Below are positions 53,716 through 62,440 of a stretch of 64,000 bases of DNA, one piece after another. The notes beneath the pieces are model-generated. The model worked only from the letters and a program-made list of their open reading frames with translations. It was not told the origin of the DNA and searched no databases. The DNA is taken from positions 1,302,001 through 1,366,000 of the forward strand of contig NZ_AP022565.1 in the NCBI RefSeq assembly GCF_010727325.1, given 5' to 3'. A program made the translations under genes and the position numbers. Within the stretch, counting starts at the first letter, position 1; each line of letters starts with the position of its first letter. Source of the DNA: Mycolicibacterium alvei (GTDB taxonomy: Bacteria; Actinomycetota; Actinomycetes; Mycobacteriales; Mycobacteriaceae).

Positions 53716-54662
53716 TTATCTGAGTGCCTCCTCGGCATGAGGGTGCCGTTGGCGATGGTAGTAGAGCGCTTCGGCCCGATCGGGGGTCAGGTCCTGGCAG
53801 TAGCCGTTGGGTCGCTGACGGTTGTAGAAGGCCACCCATTCGGCGGTCCCCAGCGCCAGTTCGGTGGCACCGGGATAGAGCGGCTGGCGGTCGATGAGTT
53901 CGGTCTTGTAGCTGCTGTTCACCGATTCGGCCAGAGCATTATCGAAACTATCCCCGACGGATCCGACTGAAGGCAGGATCCCCTCAGCGGCCAGACGTTC
54001 GGTGAACGCGACCGCGGTGTATTGCGAGCCCGCGTCGCTGTGGTGGATAAGTGAATCCAAAGATGCTGCACCCGAACGCTTTCTGGTGTCGATAGCGTGG
54101 TCGATCGCATCGGTCACCAGCTTCTGGGTCATCTCGGTAGCCACCTTCCAACCCACGATCTTGCGGGCATAGACATCGGTGACGAACGCCGTGTAGGCGG
54201 CACGAGTCCGGCAGTAGGTGAAATCGGCCACCCACAATCGGTCAGGCGCACCGGCGACGAAATTACGCCGGACCCGATCCGGGGCTCGCGTCGCTGCCGG
54301 ATCGGCGACGGTGGTGCGCACCCGCCGGCGCTTGCACGCACCCCGCCAACCCATCTCCCGCATGACCCGTTCCACGACACAGCGCGATACGTCGATACCA
54401 TTGGTGCGCAATACAATCCATGTTTTACGAGCGCCCAGGACTCGGTACAGACTCTGCGATTGGCGAAGCTGCCAGATCGCATCGATCACCTGCGCATCGG
54501 CCCAGTCGGCTTTCGAGGGCCCTGACGGGCGCGGTGGGCGTAATACGTCGACGGGGCGATCGTGACGCCGTACTCGGAAAGCACAGCGCACATCGACTCG
54601 ACACCCCACTTGAGACCATCAACGCCCACCCGCATGTGCTGGTGGGCGCTGATGAACTCCAC
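53716..54662 (-). pseudogene. IS3 transposase OrfB, interrupted by a 1-nt frameshift
   Basis: The DDE integrase-type catalytic domain is complete: LWVADFTYCR, HHSDAGSQYTA and SFDNALAESVNSSYKTE give the D, D and E. The N-terminal part (VVEFISAHQHM through APSTYYAHRARQ) is read in the -1 phase relative to orfA, as IS3 frameshifting expects. It then falls out of phase with GPSKADWADAQVIDAIW at about 54515-54526. The length 947 bp is one short of a multiple of 3, so one base in the GGGCCC run seems missing. The continuous frame starting at 54609 begins with unrelated residues. A sequencing error is an alternative. Confidence 0.85.
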
Positions 54663-54664
54663 GA

Positions 54665-54991
54665 CTACTGAGAGGGCCGGTCGAGCTCGGCGGCGAAGAA
54701 AACCGAGGCCGCCTTCAAGATCGCGTTGGCCCGCTTGAGTTCGGCATTCTCCCGGCGCAGCTTGCGCAGGACCTCGGATTCCTCGCTGGTCTGCCCCGCC
54801 CGAGAGCCGGCGTCGATCTCAGCCTGGCGAACCCATTTGCGCACCGTTTCGGCAGTACCGACGCCCAGCAGGTCAGCAACCCGGCCCATCGCCTCCCACT
54901 CCGAAACTGTCTCGCTGCGCAGATCGGCCACCATCTGCACCGCCCGCACCTTCAGCTCGTCTGGATACCGCCTCGATGACTTCGATCCCAC
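54665..54991 (-). CDS. IS3 transposase OrfA
   Basis: The 108-residue protein has the transposase_8 helix-turn-helix: YPDELKVRAVQMVADLR, then LLGVGTAETVRKWVRQAEID. A leucine-zipper coiled coil follows (ESEVLRKLRRENAELKRANAIL, residues about 70-92). It binds the terminal repeats. It is intact and begins 21 bp inside the right inverted repeat. OrfB follows in the -1 phase. Confidence 0.93.
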   Translation of the reverse strand: MGSKSSRRYPDELKVRAVQMVADLRSETVSEWEAMGRVADLLGVGTAETVRKWVRQAEIDAGSRAGQTSEESEVLRKLRRENAELKRANAILKAASVFFAAELDRPSQ

Positions 54992-55042
54992 GTGCCCATC
55001 CTTCCCAACGGAAGAACTCTCCAGACACGCCGGGGCGGATCA

Positions 55043-55119
55043 GGCTGCCCACCGATGCACTCAGTGCGCTGTCCGAGGTACCCGGTGACGAGGTCACCGA
55101 GGTGGCCGCCGCGTCCTGA
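55043..55119 (+). pseudogene. 3' remnant of a reading frame next to the IS element
   Basis: Just outside the right IS end, one phase reads LPTDALSALSEVPGDEVTEVAAAS and then stops at a TGA (55119). If the IS and one GGC are removed, the phase continues leftward through WEFFKAKSTFSR. The stretch has coding-like codon use but no recognisable family. It may be a gene tail cut by the insertion or a chance open stretch. Confidence 0.3.
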
Positions 55120-55238
55120 TCCGGACTTGTCGGACCCTTCGTCTTTACTGTCCTGTTCCCCGGACACCGGGCGGCGGGTTCACAGCTTGGACCCTGCCCC
55201 GCCACCGGCGCCTACCACCTGACAAGGAAGGCTCTTCG

Positions 55239-55679
55239 ATGCTACGCAGATTCGCCGGCGCCATCATTGCCGCCGCAAGCATGATCACCCTGGCTGGTTG
55301 TGTATCGCCGGACCGCGTCTCTACGAATCCCACCGACACACCGCGGTGGGATGCCGGGTCGTCGTCGACACCGTCCCCGGCCGCATTGCCACCCACTCCA
55401 TCCGATTTCGTCATCGGCGTGGTCGTCACCGAGCAGAAATGTTACGGCTCGGCCGGCTGCAATTACCGCTACACCATCAACCCGCAATACGTGAGCCCAA
55501 AACCGCTGCCGGAGAAGACGACCGTGGTCTTCAAGGTGACCGGTGGCGATCAGGATCAGGTCGGCAATTTCACCATCGACGCCGACGGAACGGCGACCTT
55601 CGACCGGGAGACCGGCATTTCCGGCCCGGAAGGTGCTGACCTGCAAGCCACCGTCACGCAGATCCTCCCTGGGCGCTGA
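55239..55679 (+). CDS. Exported lipoprotein, unknown
   Basis: The 146-residue precursor has a signal peptide ending in the lipobox TLAGC, with Cys21 as lipidation site, and an AAGGAAGG ribosome site. A Ser/Thr/Pro linker (about 25-55) leads to one beta-rich domain (VIGVVVTEQKCYGSAGCNYRY) with two Cys that could form a disulfide. No family is recognised. It is followed by two paralogous small genes on the same strand. Confidence 0.72.
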   Translation: MLRRFAGAIIAAASMITLAGCVSPDRVSTNPTDTPRWDAGSSSTPSPAALPPTPSDFVIGVVVTEQKCYGSAGCNYRYTINPQYVSPKPLPEKTTVVFKVTGGDQDQVGNFTIDADGTATFDRETGISGPEGADLQATVTQILPGR

Positions 55680-55774
55680 CCGTGCTGCGAGCATCAAGAC
55701 CACCGCCAATGGCCCTGCAGCGCACCATATCTGAACCAGAGCGAACGACGGCAGTAGTCACGAGAGGAACGATC

Positions 55775-56056
55775 ATGCGTTACGAGATGTTGGACCTGGT
55801 CCGCGAACGCGCCAACGAGAAAGACTGGGACCTGATCTTCGACAGCGGCCCCAGCGCGGAATACCGCACCATGGTGTGGGACCACCCGCTGCTGGGCGCG
55901 GCCGGTCCGGCAATGGAACTGGAGATCGTGTTCAGCCCGGACGGCCGGATCGTCTCCTCCGAGCGACGCCGGGGCGGCATCACCCACAAGTGCATCAAGT
56001 CCGCCGATGCATTCGCTTCAACTGAGGTCTATCTCGAAGCGCTGCAGATGATCTGA
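55775..56056 (+). CDS. 93-residue protein, first of a tandem paralog pair
   Basis: The start is the ATG that begins MRYEMLDLVRER, matching its paralog. An open frame reaches 55682 but has no similarity there. The protein is small and soluble, with two motifs: ERANEKDWDLIFDSGPSAEYRTMVWDHPLL and SPDGRIVSSERRRGGITHK. It is about 75% identical to the next gene. The function is unknown. The duplication includes the GAGGAACGAT ribosome-site region. Confidence 0.75.
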   Translation: MRYEMLDLVRERANEKDWDLIFDSGPSAEYRTMVWDHPLLGAAGPAMELEIVFSPDGRIVSSERRRGGITHKCIKSADAFASTEVYLEALQMI

Positions 56057-56247
56057 GCCACCCAGGCCGACGAAATGGTCGCTGATCGAGGGGCAGCGAC
56101 CATTTCGTCCACCTCACCGTCCCCCGATCGGTGGATAGACAGGTCGTCCGGCGGTAGACCGATCAGCGGACAGACGCCGGATGCCGCTTCAACCAAACTT
56201 GACCTACCCACAGTCAGATACGCACCGCAGAGCGACAGAGGAACGAT

Positions 56248-56529
56248 ATGCACTACGAGATGCTGGACTTGGTCCGCGAACGCGCCAACGAGAAAGACTG
56301 GGACCTGATCTTCGACAGTGGCCCCAATGCGGAGTACCGGACCATGGTGTGGGAACACCCACTGCTCAGCGCCACCGGCGTGGTCACGGAATTGGAAATC
56401 GGGTTCAGCCCCGACGGTCGCATCGTCTTCTCCGAAAGACGACGCGGCGGCGTCCCCCACAAACGCGTCAAGCCCGACCATGCCTTCGCCTCGACCGACG
56501 TCTGCCTGGCCGCCCTGCAGATGATCTGA
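56248..56529 (+). CDS. 93-residue protein, second of a tandem paralog pair
   Basis: This copy, MHYEMLDLVRER..., has the same length as its neighbour and keeps NEKDWDLIFDSGPNAEYRT and SPDGRIVFSERRRGGVPHK. It differs mostly in the middle (SATGVVTELEIGF) and at the end. The 191-bp spacer is unlike the coding sequence. Recent duplication with early divergence is likely. The function is unknown. Confidence 0.75.
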   Translation: MHYEMLDLVRERANEKDWDLIFDSGPNAEYRTMVWEHPLLSATGVVTELEIGFSPDGRIVFSERRRGGVPHKRVKPDHAFASTDVCLAALQMI

Positions 56530-56540
56530 CCCACCTTCAC

Positions 56541-56602
56541 CGCGCCGTTTTCGACCCCCGGGCTGCTGTTCGACGACCACCACGACCCGGGTGTCGAAAA
56601 CC
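56541..56602. repeat. Dispersed palindromic repeat, copy B
   Basis: GTTTTCGACCCCCGGG at 56547-56562 pairs with the complementary arm at 56584-56601 with one mismatch, over a 20-nt loop. The whole region aligns with 51946-52010. It lies just after the second paralog and may end its transcript. Confidence 0.72.
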
Positions 56603-56627
56603 ACGAGCTGTCGCGCAAAATCGACCC

Positions 56628-56657
56628 TTGACCTAATTACGTGACGCATCGTAACTT
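56628..56657 (+). promoter_or_regulatory. Promoter and operator of the TetR gene
   Basis: TTGACC (56628-56633) and TAACTT (56652-56657), spaced 18 bp, form a SigA-type promoter ending 6 nt before the GTG start, so the mRNA is probably leaderless. The inverted repeat TTACG-N8-CGTAA at 56637-56654 lies between the two elements and overlaps the -10, the expected place for autorepression. Confidence 0.65.
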
Positions 56658-56663
56658 AATGGT

Positions 56664-57275
56664 GTGTCCTCGCTCACAGGCCCGGGACGGCCGCGTGATC
56701 CACAAACTCAGCGCGACATCATGCGCGCCACCCGTGACCTGCTGGCACGCAACGGCTACGACCAGCTGTCCATCGAGGCCATCGCCCGTGAGGCCGGCGT
56801 CAGTCGGCCGACCATCTACCGGCGCTGGCCCTCGAAAACCCACCTGGTCTTCGATGCCGCCTTCGACCAAGCCCCCGGTGGCGAACTCCTTTCACTCTCC
56901 GGAGATTTCGAGGCCGACCTGCGGAGTTTCACGTCCGCGGTGCTCACCTTCTGGCGCGATCCAGTGGTCGAGGCCGCCGCACTCGGCATCCTGACCGAAC
57001 GCCGCCGCGACCGGGCACTCCACATCAAGACCCAGCAACTGCTCGACGAGCAGACCAAGGGCGCCTTCCGCTCCCTGGTCGCCTCGGGCGTGGAGCAGGG
57101 CCGAGTCCGTCCCGATGTCGACGTCGAGATGGTCTACCAGACGTTGATCGGCACCGCGTTCTACACCGCCCACATGGAACCCGATGTCGATATCGACGAC
57201 ACCGCAGATCGATTGTGCTCCTTGCTGATCGAAGGGGCCGGACGTACCCAACCGCCACGGAAGGACCATCCATGA
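56664..57275 (+). CDS. TetR-family repressor
   Basis: The 203-residue protein starts at a GTG that follows the promoter with no leader. The DNA-binding domain (about 12-58) has ATRDLLARNGYDQLSIEAIAREAGVSRPTIYRRWPSK. The C-terminal part is a TetR ligand-binding domain with no known effector. Its stop overlaps the DUF1214 gene (ATGA), so it is the first gene of a four-gene unit that it probably controls. Confidence 0.9.
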   Translation: MSSLTGPGRPRDPQTQRDIMRATRDLLARNGYDQLSIEAIAREAGVSRPTIYRRWPSKTHLVFDAAFDQAPGGELLSLSGDFEADLRSFTSAVLTFWRDPVVEAAALGILTERRRDRALHIKTQQLLDEQTKGAFRSLVASGVEQGRVRPDVDVEMVYQTLIGTAFYTAHMEPDVDIDDTADRLCSLLIEGAGRTQPPRKDHP

Positions 57276-58348
57276 CCGACAGGGCCGAGCTGTCCGCAGC
57301 GTTCAACGCGCTGCTCGACGAGCTGCGAGGTATCGAGCAGAAACTGCTCACCGCCGAACCCGCACTGAGCGAACCCGACCTGCTCGACGGGTACCGCCTG
57401 GCCTTCAGCGTGCTGCGGGTCGCGGTCGACGCCTACGTGTGGGGTGACCGGGACAAGCCGATCCTGGTCGACGTCATCAGCCCGTACCTCAAATGGGGCG
57501 GCGACAACTCCGATGCCTTCTACCAACTGGCACCACTGAATCCAGCCCGCACCTACCGCGTCACCGGCAACCGCGGCGATGCGGTGTACCTGTCGATGAC
57601 GGTGTACGGCGGGCCGGGTGAAGGTCGCTACAGCGATCGCATCGTCGGCACCATCAACAACCGTGGCCTGGACTTTGACGAGGACGGGAACTTCGAGTTC
57701 ATCATGAGCCCCGATTCCCACCCGGGCGCCTGGCTCAAACTGGACACCGATGCTGAATTCGCTTTGACCCGTGACTATCTCAACGATCCCACCACCGACC
57801 GTCGACCGACATGGCGGATCGAGGCGCTCGATCCGCCGGCCCGGCGCTCGGACAGTGCAGCCGAACTGGCCCGCCGATTCGAGTACGCCAAGAACTGGTT
57901 GCACGAGCAGGTTTCGTTCCTACCCACCAAGGTGGAGCCCGCCAACCAGTTGCACCCTCCGTTCCCCGTCCCGCAGAACGCCTACGGATGGTCGGCCGCC
58001 GATGCGGCCTATGCGATGGGCGCCTACGAACTCGCGCCGGATCAGGCCCTGGTCATCGAGGGCACCTCACCGGAGTGCGTGTTCTGGAACCTGTGCCTGT
58101 GGAACCCGTTCCTGCACACCTACGACTACACCCACGAGCGGGTCACCATCAACGGCGCCCACGTCACCTACGAACCGGACGGCTCGTGGCGAATCGTCGT
58201 CAGCGACAAGGACCCGGGACACCCGAACTGGGTCTCGACGGCCGGCCGGTCCAAGGGCCTGATCTGGCTGCGCTGGTTCCTGCCCGACGAAACCCCCGCG
58301 CACCCCCAGTGCCGCGTCGTCGATGTCGCCGAGGTGGGCGCCCTGTGA
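57272..58348 (+). CDS. DUF1214-domain protein
   Basis: The ATG at 57272 gives 358 residues. The C-terminal DUF1214 domain is seen in YGWSAADAAYAMGAYELAPDQALVIEG and WNPFLHTYDYTH. The N-terminal region is helical with repeated ISPYLKWGGDNSDAFYQL. It is soluble, with no signal peptide. Function in this family is poorly known. Its position in a TetR-led cassette with a sulfotransferase and an oxidoreductase suggests metabolism of a hydrophobic small molecule. Confidence 0.8.
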   Translation: MTDRAELSAAFNALLDELRGIEQKLLTAEPALSEPDLLDGYRLAFSVLRVAVDAYVWGDRDKPILVDVISPYLKWGGDNSDAFYQLAPLNPARTYRVTGNRGDAVYLSMTVYGGPGEGRYSDRIVGTINNRGLDFDEDGNFEFIMSPDSHPGAWLKLDTDAEFALTRDYLNDPTTDRRPTWRIEALDPPARRSDSAAELARRFEYAKNWLHEQVSFLPTKVEPANQLHPPFPVPQNAYGWSAADAAYAMGAYELAPDQALVIEGTSPECVFWNLCLWNPFLHTYDYTHERVTINGAHVTYEPDGSWRIVVSDKDPGHPNWVSTAGRSKGLIWLRWFLPDETPAHPQCRVVDVAEVGAL

Positions 58349-59607
58349 CCACCAGCACCCAACGTCCCGCGCCGATCCGGTTCGACGACCTGGCCAACCC
58401 GGTGTATCCCCCGGCAGCCCAACCGATCCGCGACGGACTGGCCGCCTACGCAGCGAATCTCGAGCTGAACCCGGAAGCGCTGCTGACGGCCGCCGCCGAG
58501 CGGACCGGTCTGGACGATTTCGGCGACCCGGCATTCCGGGAACGTCTCGACGTGCTCTGCGCCGCACTGCGTGACGAGGCGGGTCTGTCCGACACCGGAC
58601 TGGGCATCGTGTTCGAGCAACTGGTGGGCAACCTCGTCAACCGGTTGCGGTTGGAGGCGCTCATCGCCGACCATCCCGAGATCGAGGGCATCGAGATCGA
58701 GCGGCCGATCATCATCTGTGGCCTGCCCCGAACCGGGACCACGCACCTACACAACCTGCTCGCCGCGGACCCCGCACTGCGCCATCTGCCCTACTGGGAG
58801 AGCCTCGAACCGCTGCCGGGCCCGGGTGAGGACAGCCCACAACCGCGCCGGGACCGATGCGGCGCCGGCCTGGAACTGGTGAATACCTCACTGCCGGAGT
58901 TTCGGCGGATGCATGACATGACCGTTGAACATGCCCACGAGGAGATCCAGCTCCTGGCCAACGACATCTCCGGCATGCTGTTCGAAACCACCTATTACGT
59001 GCCGAGTTTCGTCACCCACTACAAGGCACACGACCAGTCGGCGTCCTACGCGTACCTCAAGCGCAGTCTGCAGGCGATGCAATGGTTGCGCGGCGGGTCC
59101 CGCTGGGTACTCAAATCACCCCAGCACCTGGAGCAGTTCCCCACCCTGGCCGCCACCTTCCCCGATGCGACTTTCATTGTCACCCATCGTGATCCGGTCG
59201 AGGTGACCCTGTCGATGATGACGATGATCTGCTACGCGACGCGGATGGCGGTGACCCGTCCCGATGTGGCGAAGCTGACCGGCCACTGGCTGAACCGCAT
59301 CGACGATCTGCTCGCCGGCTGTATCCGGGATCGCGATGCGCTGCCCGCCGGGCAATCCATCGACGTCCGGTTCGACGACTTCATGGCCGACGAGCGGGCC
59401 ACCCTGGCCGACATCTACCGACTCGCCGACCAGCCTTTCGGCGACGACGTCCGCGCCGCGATGAGCGACTTTCTCACCGAACACCCCCGCGGACGTTACG
59501 GGGGCGTCATCTACGACGCGGCCGACCTGGACCTCGATCCGGCCGCCCTGGCCGAGCGGTTCCGCGCCTACCGGGAACGCTTTCTCACCACCACGGAGGA
59601 CAAGTGA
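58345..59607 (+). CDS. Sulfotransferase family protein
   Basis: The GTG at 58345 overlaps the previous stop (GTGA), giving 420 residues. The PAPS 5'-phosphosulfate loop is GLPRTGTTH at 126-134. The 3'-phosphate-binding region is FIVTHRDPVEVTLSMM, and WVLKSPQHLEQFPTL is typical of the bacterial branch. The open frame upstream within the DUF1214 gene is not coding. The acceptor is unknown; mycobacteria use such enzymes on lipids and sterols. Some family members lack measured activity. Confidence 0.9.
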   Translation: MTTSTQRPAPIRFDDLANPVYPPAAQPIRDGLAAYAANLELNPEALLTAAAERTGLDDFGDPAFRERLDVLCAALRDEAGLSDTGLGIVFEQLVGNLVNRLRLEALIADHPEIEGIEIERPIIICGLPRTGTTHLHNLLAADPALRHLPYWESLEPLPGPGEDSPQPRRDRCGAGLELVNTSLPEFRRMHDMTVEHAHEEIQLLANDISGMLFETTYYVPSFVTHYKAHDQSASYAYLKRSLQAMQWLRGGSRWVLKSPQHLEQFPTLAATFPDATFIVTHRDPVEVTLSMMTMICYATRMAVTRPDVAKLTGHWLNRIDDLLAGCIRDRDALPAGQSIDVRFDDFMADERATLADIYRLADQPFGDDVRAAMSDFLTEHPRGRYGGVIYDAADLDLDPAALAERFRAYRERFLTTTEDK

Positions 59608-60677
59608 ATCACCCAGCACCACAGCCTATCTCGGCGGAAGCCTGGGTGGCCACCGCGCTCGGCGAGCCCACCGAGGTACTGGAACGCCAAATCGTGGAGG
59701 TGCGGGCACCCGGCCCCAACGAAGTCCGCGTCGCGGTCCGCGCGTTCTGCCTGAACTTCAACGACATCGACATCATCAAGGGGCGTTACACCACGCTGCC
59801 GCTGCAGCCGCCGTTCGTACCGGGAATGGAAGCGGTCGGCGTGGTCGAGAGCGCGGGCCTGGGCGCCGAACACCTGGTCGGCCGCCGCGTCGTCGGGATC
59901 CCGGTGATGGCGTTCGGTGGGTATGCGTCCTACGCCATCGTCGACGCCGCGACAGTGCTCGATCTGCCGGACTGGGTCAGCGACGTCGACGGCGCCGCCC
60001 TGCACTACCCGTTCCATCTGGGCTGGTTCGCACTACGCGAACGCGGCCGGTTGAAGCCCGGCGAGACGTTGCTGGTGCACGCGGCGGCCGGCGGCACCGG
60101 GTCGGGCGCTCTGGTTCTCGGAAAGGCACTGGGCGCCAGGGTGATCGCCACCGCCGGCAGCGACGAGAAGCTCGAGTTCTGCCGGAAGCTGGGTGCCGAC
60201 CATGTTGTCAACTACCGCAACAGCGGCTGGGTCGATGAAGTCATGGACCTCACCTACGGCCACGGTGTGGACGTCGCGTTCGACGCGGTGGGCGGCAGCG
60301 TGACGACGGATACGTTCCGTTGCATGGGATTCAACGGCCGCCACCTGATGGCCGGGTTCGCCGAGGACATCGCACTGGAGGATGGCGACTACATCTCGCC
60401 GCGTCCGATCGCCTACGGCAACTTCGACGTGTGCGGGGTGTGTCTGGTCTATGTGACCGATCCGCTGGCCGTCCGCCGCACCCTCGGGTTCAACTGGCCC
60501 GCCCGCTCCGAGGGCCTCGATGCCCACGTGCGGATTCTCGAGCTGATGCGTACCGGCCGGCTCCAGACCGTGGTGGGCGACAACGTGGCCTGGGACCAAC
60601 TGCCACAGGCACTGGCGCGGATGGCTGCCCGCGAGACCACCGGACGTTTGGTGGTGACTACCGGCGCACACGACTGA
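59604..60677 (+). CDS. Zinc-free MDR oxidoreductase, quinone-reductase-like
   Basis: The GTG at 59604 overlaps the sulfotransferase stop, giving 357 residues. The GroES-like domain has LNFNDIDIIKGRYTTLP and PFVPGMEAVGVVE, and the Rossmann domain has LLVHAAAGGTGSGALVLGKALGA. Zinc ligands of alcohol dehydrogenases are missing, which places it with NAD(P)H:quinone oxidoreductases and enoyl reductases. It ends the TetR cassette. Confidence 0.88.
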   Translation: MNHPAPQPISAEAWVATALGEPTEVLERQIVEVRAPGPNEVRVAVRAFCLNFNDIDIIKGRYTTLPLQPPFVPGMEAVGVVESAGLGAEHLVGRRVVGIPVMAFGGYASYAIVDAATVLDLPDWVSDVDGAALHYPFHLGWFALRERGRLKPGETLLVHAAAGGTGSGALVLGKALGARVIATAGSDEKLEFCRKLGADHVVNYRNSGWVDEVMDLTYGHGVDVAFDAVGGSVTTDTFRCMGFNGRHLMAGFAEDIALEDGDYISPRPIAYGNFDVCGVCLVYVTDPLAVRRTLGFNWPARSEGLDAHVRILELMRTGRLQTVVGDNVAWDQLPQALARMAARETTGRLVVTTGAHD

Positions 60678-60702
60678 CCCCGCGTTACCGCTGCGCCGCC
60701 GC

Positions 60703-61902
60703 TCATTCCAGTGCGCGGCGCAGCGCGCCGGCGAGATCGCCTCGCTGCCCGACCGTGACGTCGTCCACCCCGAGCCACGCGGCCATCGACCGCAACTCCC
60801 CCGCCAACGCATCGGCCACCCGAAACCGGTCCTGACCGTCCTCGGTGTACGCACCCAGCACCTGTAGCGCCCCGTCGGTGCGTTTCAGGTCCACCCGCGC
60901 CACCAATTCCCCGTCGAGCAGGAACGGCCATACGTAGTAACCGAATTGGCGTTTGGGTGCGGGCGTGTAGATCTCGATGCGGTAGTGAAAGTCGAACCAA
61001 CGCTCCACCCGGGGGCGGAAGAAGATCAACGGGTCGAACGGGCACAGCAGGGCCGTCCCGCGGTCACGGCGCGGCACCGTCTGACCCGCACGCAGGTAGG
61101 CCGGGGTGCCCTCGACCTCGACAGGCTCAAGCTCCCCGTCGGCCACCAGCTTGGCGATCGCGGGCTTGACCCGTTTGGCCCCCATCCGGAAGTAGTCGCG
61201 GATGTCGGCTTCGGTGCCGATGCCCAGCGCGGTGGCCGCGCGCAGGGCCAGCTCCCGAACCGCCTCCTCGTCGTCGACCGTTCGGGCCACCACCTCCGGT
61301 GGCAGCACCCGTTCGGTGAGGTCGTAGTGCCGGGCGAAGCCGACGCGCGTCGCCGTCGTCAGAACTCCCGAGGACCACAGCGCCTCGGCCACCCACTTGG
61401 TCTCGCTGCGGTCCCACCACGGTCCCTTGCGGCCGCGCGGCTCGGATTCCAGGTGCGCTTCGATCTGGCCGGCGGTGGACGGCCCGAGCTCGGCGACCGC
61501 AGCCACGATGTTCTCAGCCAGCCTGGGGTTCTTCCGGACGATCTCGGTGCCCCACCGGCCGTGGGTGTACTCCCGCATCCGCCACCGCAGCAGCGGCCAA
61601 TCCTCGACCGCCATCAACGCAGCCTCATGTGCCCAGTACTCCACCAGAAGTCGCGGAGAACGCGCGCTGTGCGACCACGCGGCCCGGTCCAGCGTGTCAC
61701 GGTCGTACGGTCCCAGCCGACTGAACACCGGCGCGTAATGCGCCCGCACCGCCACCGAAACCGAGTCGAGTTGCAGCACCTGAATCCGGGCGATCAACTT
61801 ACGCAGATGCGCACGGGTGACCGGGCCGCGGGGTTTGGGGTCATGAAACCCCTGTGCGGCGACGGCGATGCGGCGGGCCTGCGCGGTGGTGAGGGTAGCC
61901 AC
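60703..61902 (-). CDS. YcaQ/AlkX-like DNA glycosylase, winged-helix (HTH_42)
   Basis: YcaQ-type glycosylases unhook interstrand cross-links and remove alkylated bases. The 399-residue protein has the catalytic QxD motif as Gln44-Leu-Asp46 (VLQLDSVSV). Three winged-helix units follow, with KRVKPAIAKLVADGELEPVEVEG in the second, and the family C-terminus CPFDPLIFFRPRVERWFDFHYRIEIY. The start is a GTG at 61902. Family activity has been shown in E. coli and Streptomyces, not for this protein. It is convergent with the TetR cassette. Confidence 0.82.
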   Translation of the reverse strand: MATLTTAQARRIAVAAQGFHDPKPRGPVTRAHLRKLIARIQVLQLDSVSVAVRAHYAPVFSRLGPYDRDTLDRAAWSHSARSPRLLVEYWAHEAALMAVEDWPLLRWRMREYTHGRWGTEIVRKNPRLAENIVAAVAELGPSTAGQIEAHLESEPRGRKGPWWDRSETKWVAEALWSSGVLTTATRVGFARHYDLTERVLPPEVVARTVDDEEAVRELALRAATALGIGTEADIRDYFRMGAKRVKPAIAKLVADGELEPVEVEGTPAYLRAGQTVPRRDRGTALLCPFDPLIFFRPRVERWFDFHYRIEIYTPAPKRQFGYYVWPFLLDGELVARVDLKRTDGALQVLGAYTEDGQDRFRVADALAGELRSMAAWLGVDDVTVGQRGDLAGALRRALE

Positions 61903-61948
61903 GCCGCCATCGTTCCCTACGCGACCGACAAGTGCGAAGGCCGGCGGG

Positions 61949-62440
61949 CTACAGCGCCCGCACGTAGCTGCAGAACCGGTAGCGCAGCCCTGAGCCGCTG
62001 GTCAGCCAGTCCCCTGAGACCCGGGTCCAGGAATCGTCGAGCACCGGCGCCATCGCGTCGCCCTCGGCGGGCGGCAGATCGATGTCGATCTCGGTGACCT
62101 CACAGCGGTCGGCGAACGGGAGGGCCTGGGCATAGATCTGCGCTCCGCCGATCACCCAACCCCGAAAGACGTCGTCGAGTCCGGTCAGTACCTCGGCGCC
62201 TTCTGCGACGTACCCGGGGTTGCGGGTGATGACGACGTTGCGCCGACCCGGCAACGGACGGACCTTGGCCGGCAGGGACTCCCAGGTCCGCCGGCCCATC
62301 ACCACGGTCTGTCCGAGGGTGAGCTGCTTGAATCTGGCCTGATCCTCCGGCAGCCGCCACGGAATCCCGTTGTCGCGGCCGATGACGCCCGTGCTCGACT
62401 GCGCCCAGATCAGCGCCAGCCGTCGAAGATCACCGGTCAT
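61949..62440 (-). CDS. folA: Dihydrofolate reductase
   Basis: This NADPH-dependent enzyme regenerates tetrahydrofolate and is the trimethoprim target (dfrA in mycobacteria). It has 163 residues. [27 protein letters not shown] holds the catalytic Asp, [12 protein letters not shown] and [13 protein letters not shown] bind NADPH. The ATG overlaps the thyA stop by 4 nt, so dTMP synthesis and folate recycling are made together. Confidence 0.97.
   Translation of the reverse strand: MTGDLRRLALIWAQSSTGVIGRDNGIPWRLPEDQARFKQLTLGQTVVMGRRTWESLPAKVRPLPGRRNVVITRNPGYVAEGAEVLTGLDDVFRGWVIGGAQIYAQALPFADRCEVTEIDIDLPPAEGDAMAPVLDDSWTRVSGDWLTSGSGLRYRFCSYVRAL

Larger units (their letters stand above)
53686..55042 (-). 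mobile_element. IS3-family insertion sequence, ends intact
   Basis: The 1357-bp element is bounded by imperfect inverted repeats. Left is TGATCCGCCCCGGCATGTCG at 53686-53714 and right is its complement at 55013-55042. The first 14 bases are identical, and agreement is good over about 29. It carries orfA (54665-54991) and orfB in the IS3 -1 arrangement, with a GGC duplication outside. OrfB has a frameshift, so this copy is probably not self-mobile. It sits between two small membrane genes and a lipoprotein gene. Confidence 0.9.

Noticed and set aside
53716..54609. OrfB as an intact 297-residue transposase
   Set aside because: Its first 30 residues match no IS3 protein, while the expected N-terminus is found in another phase just upstream.
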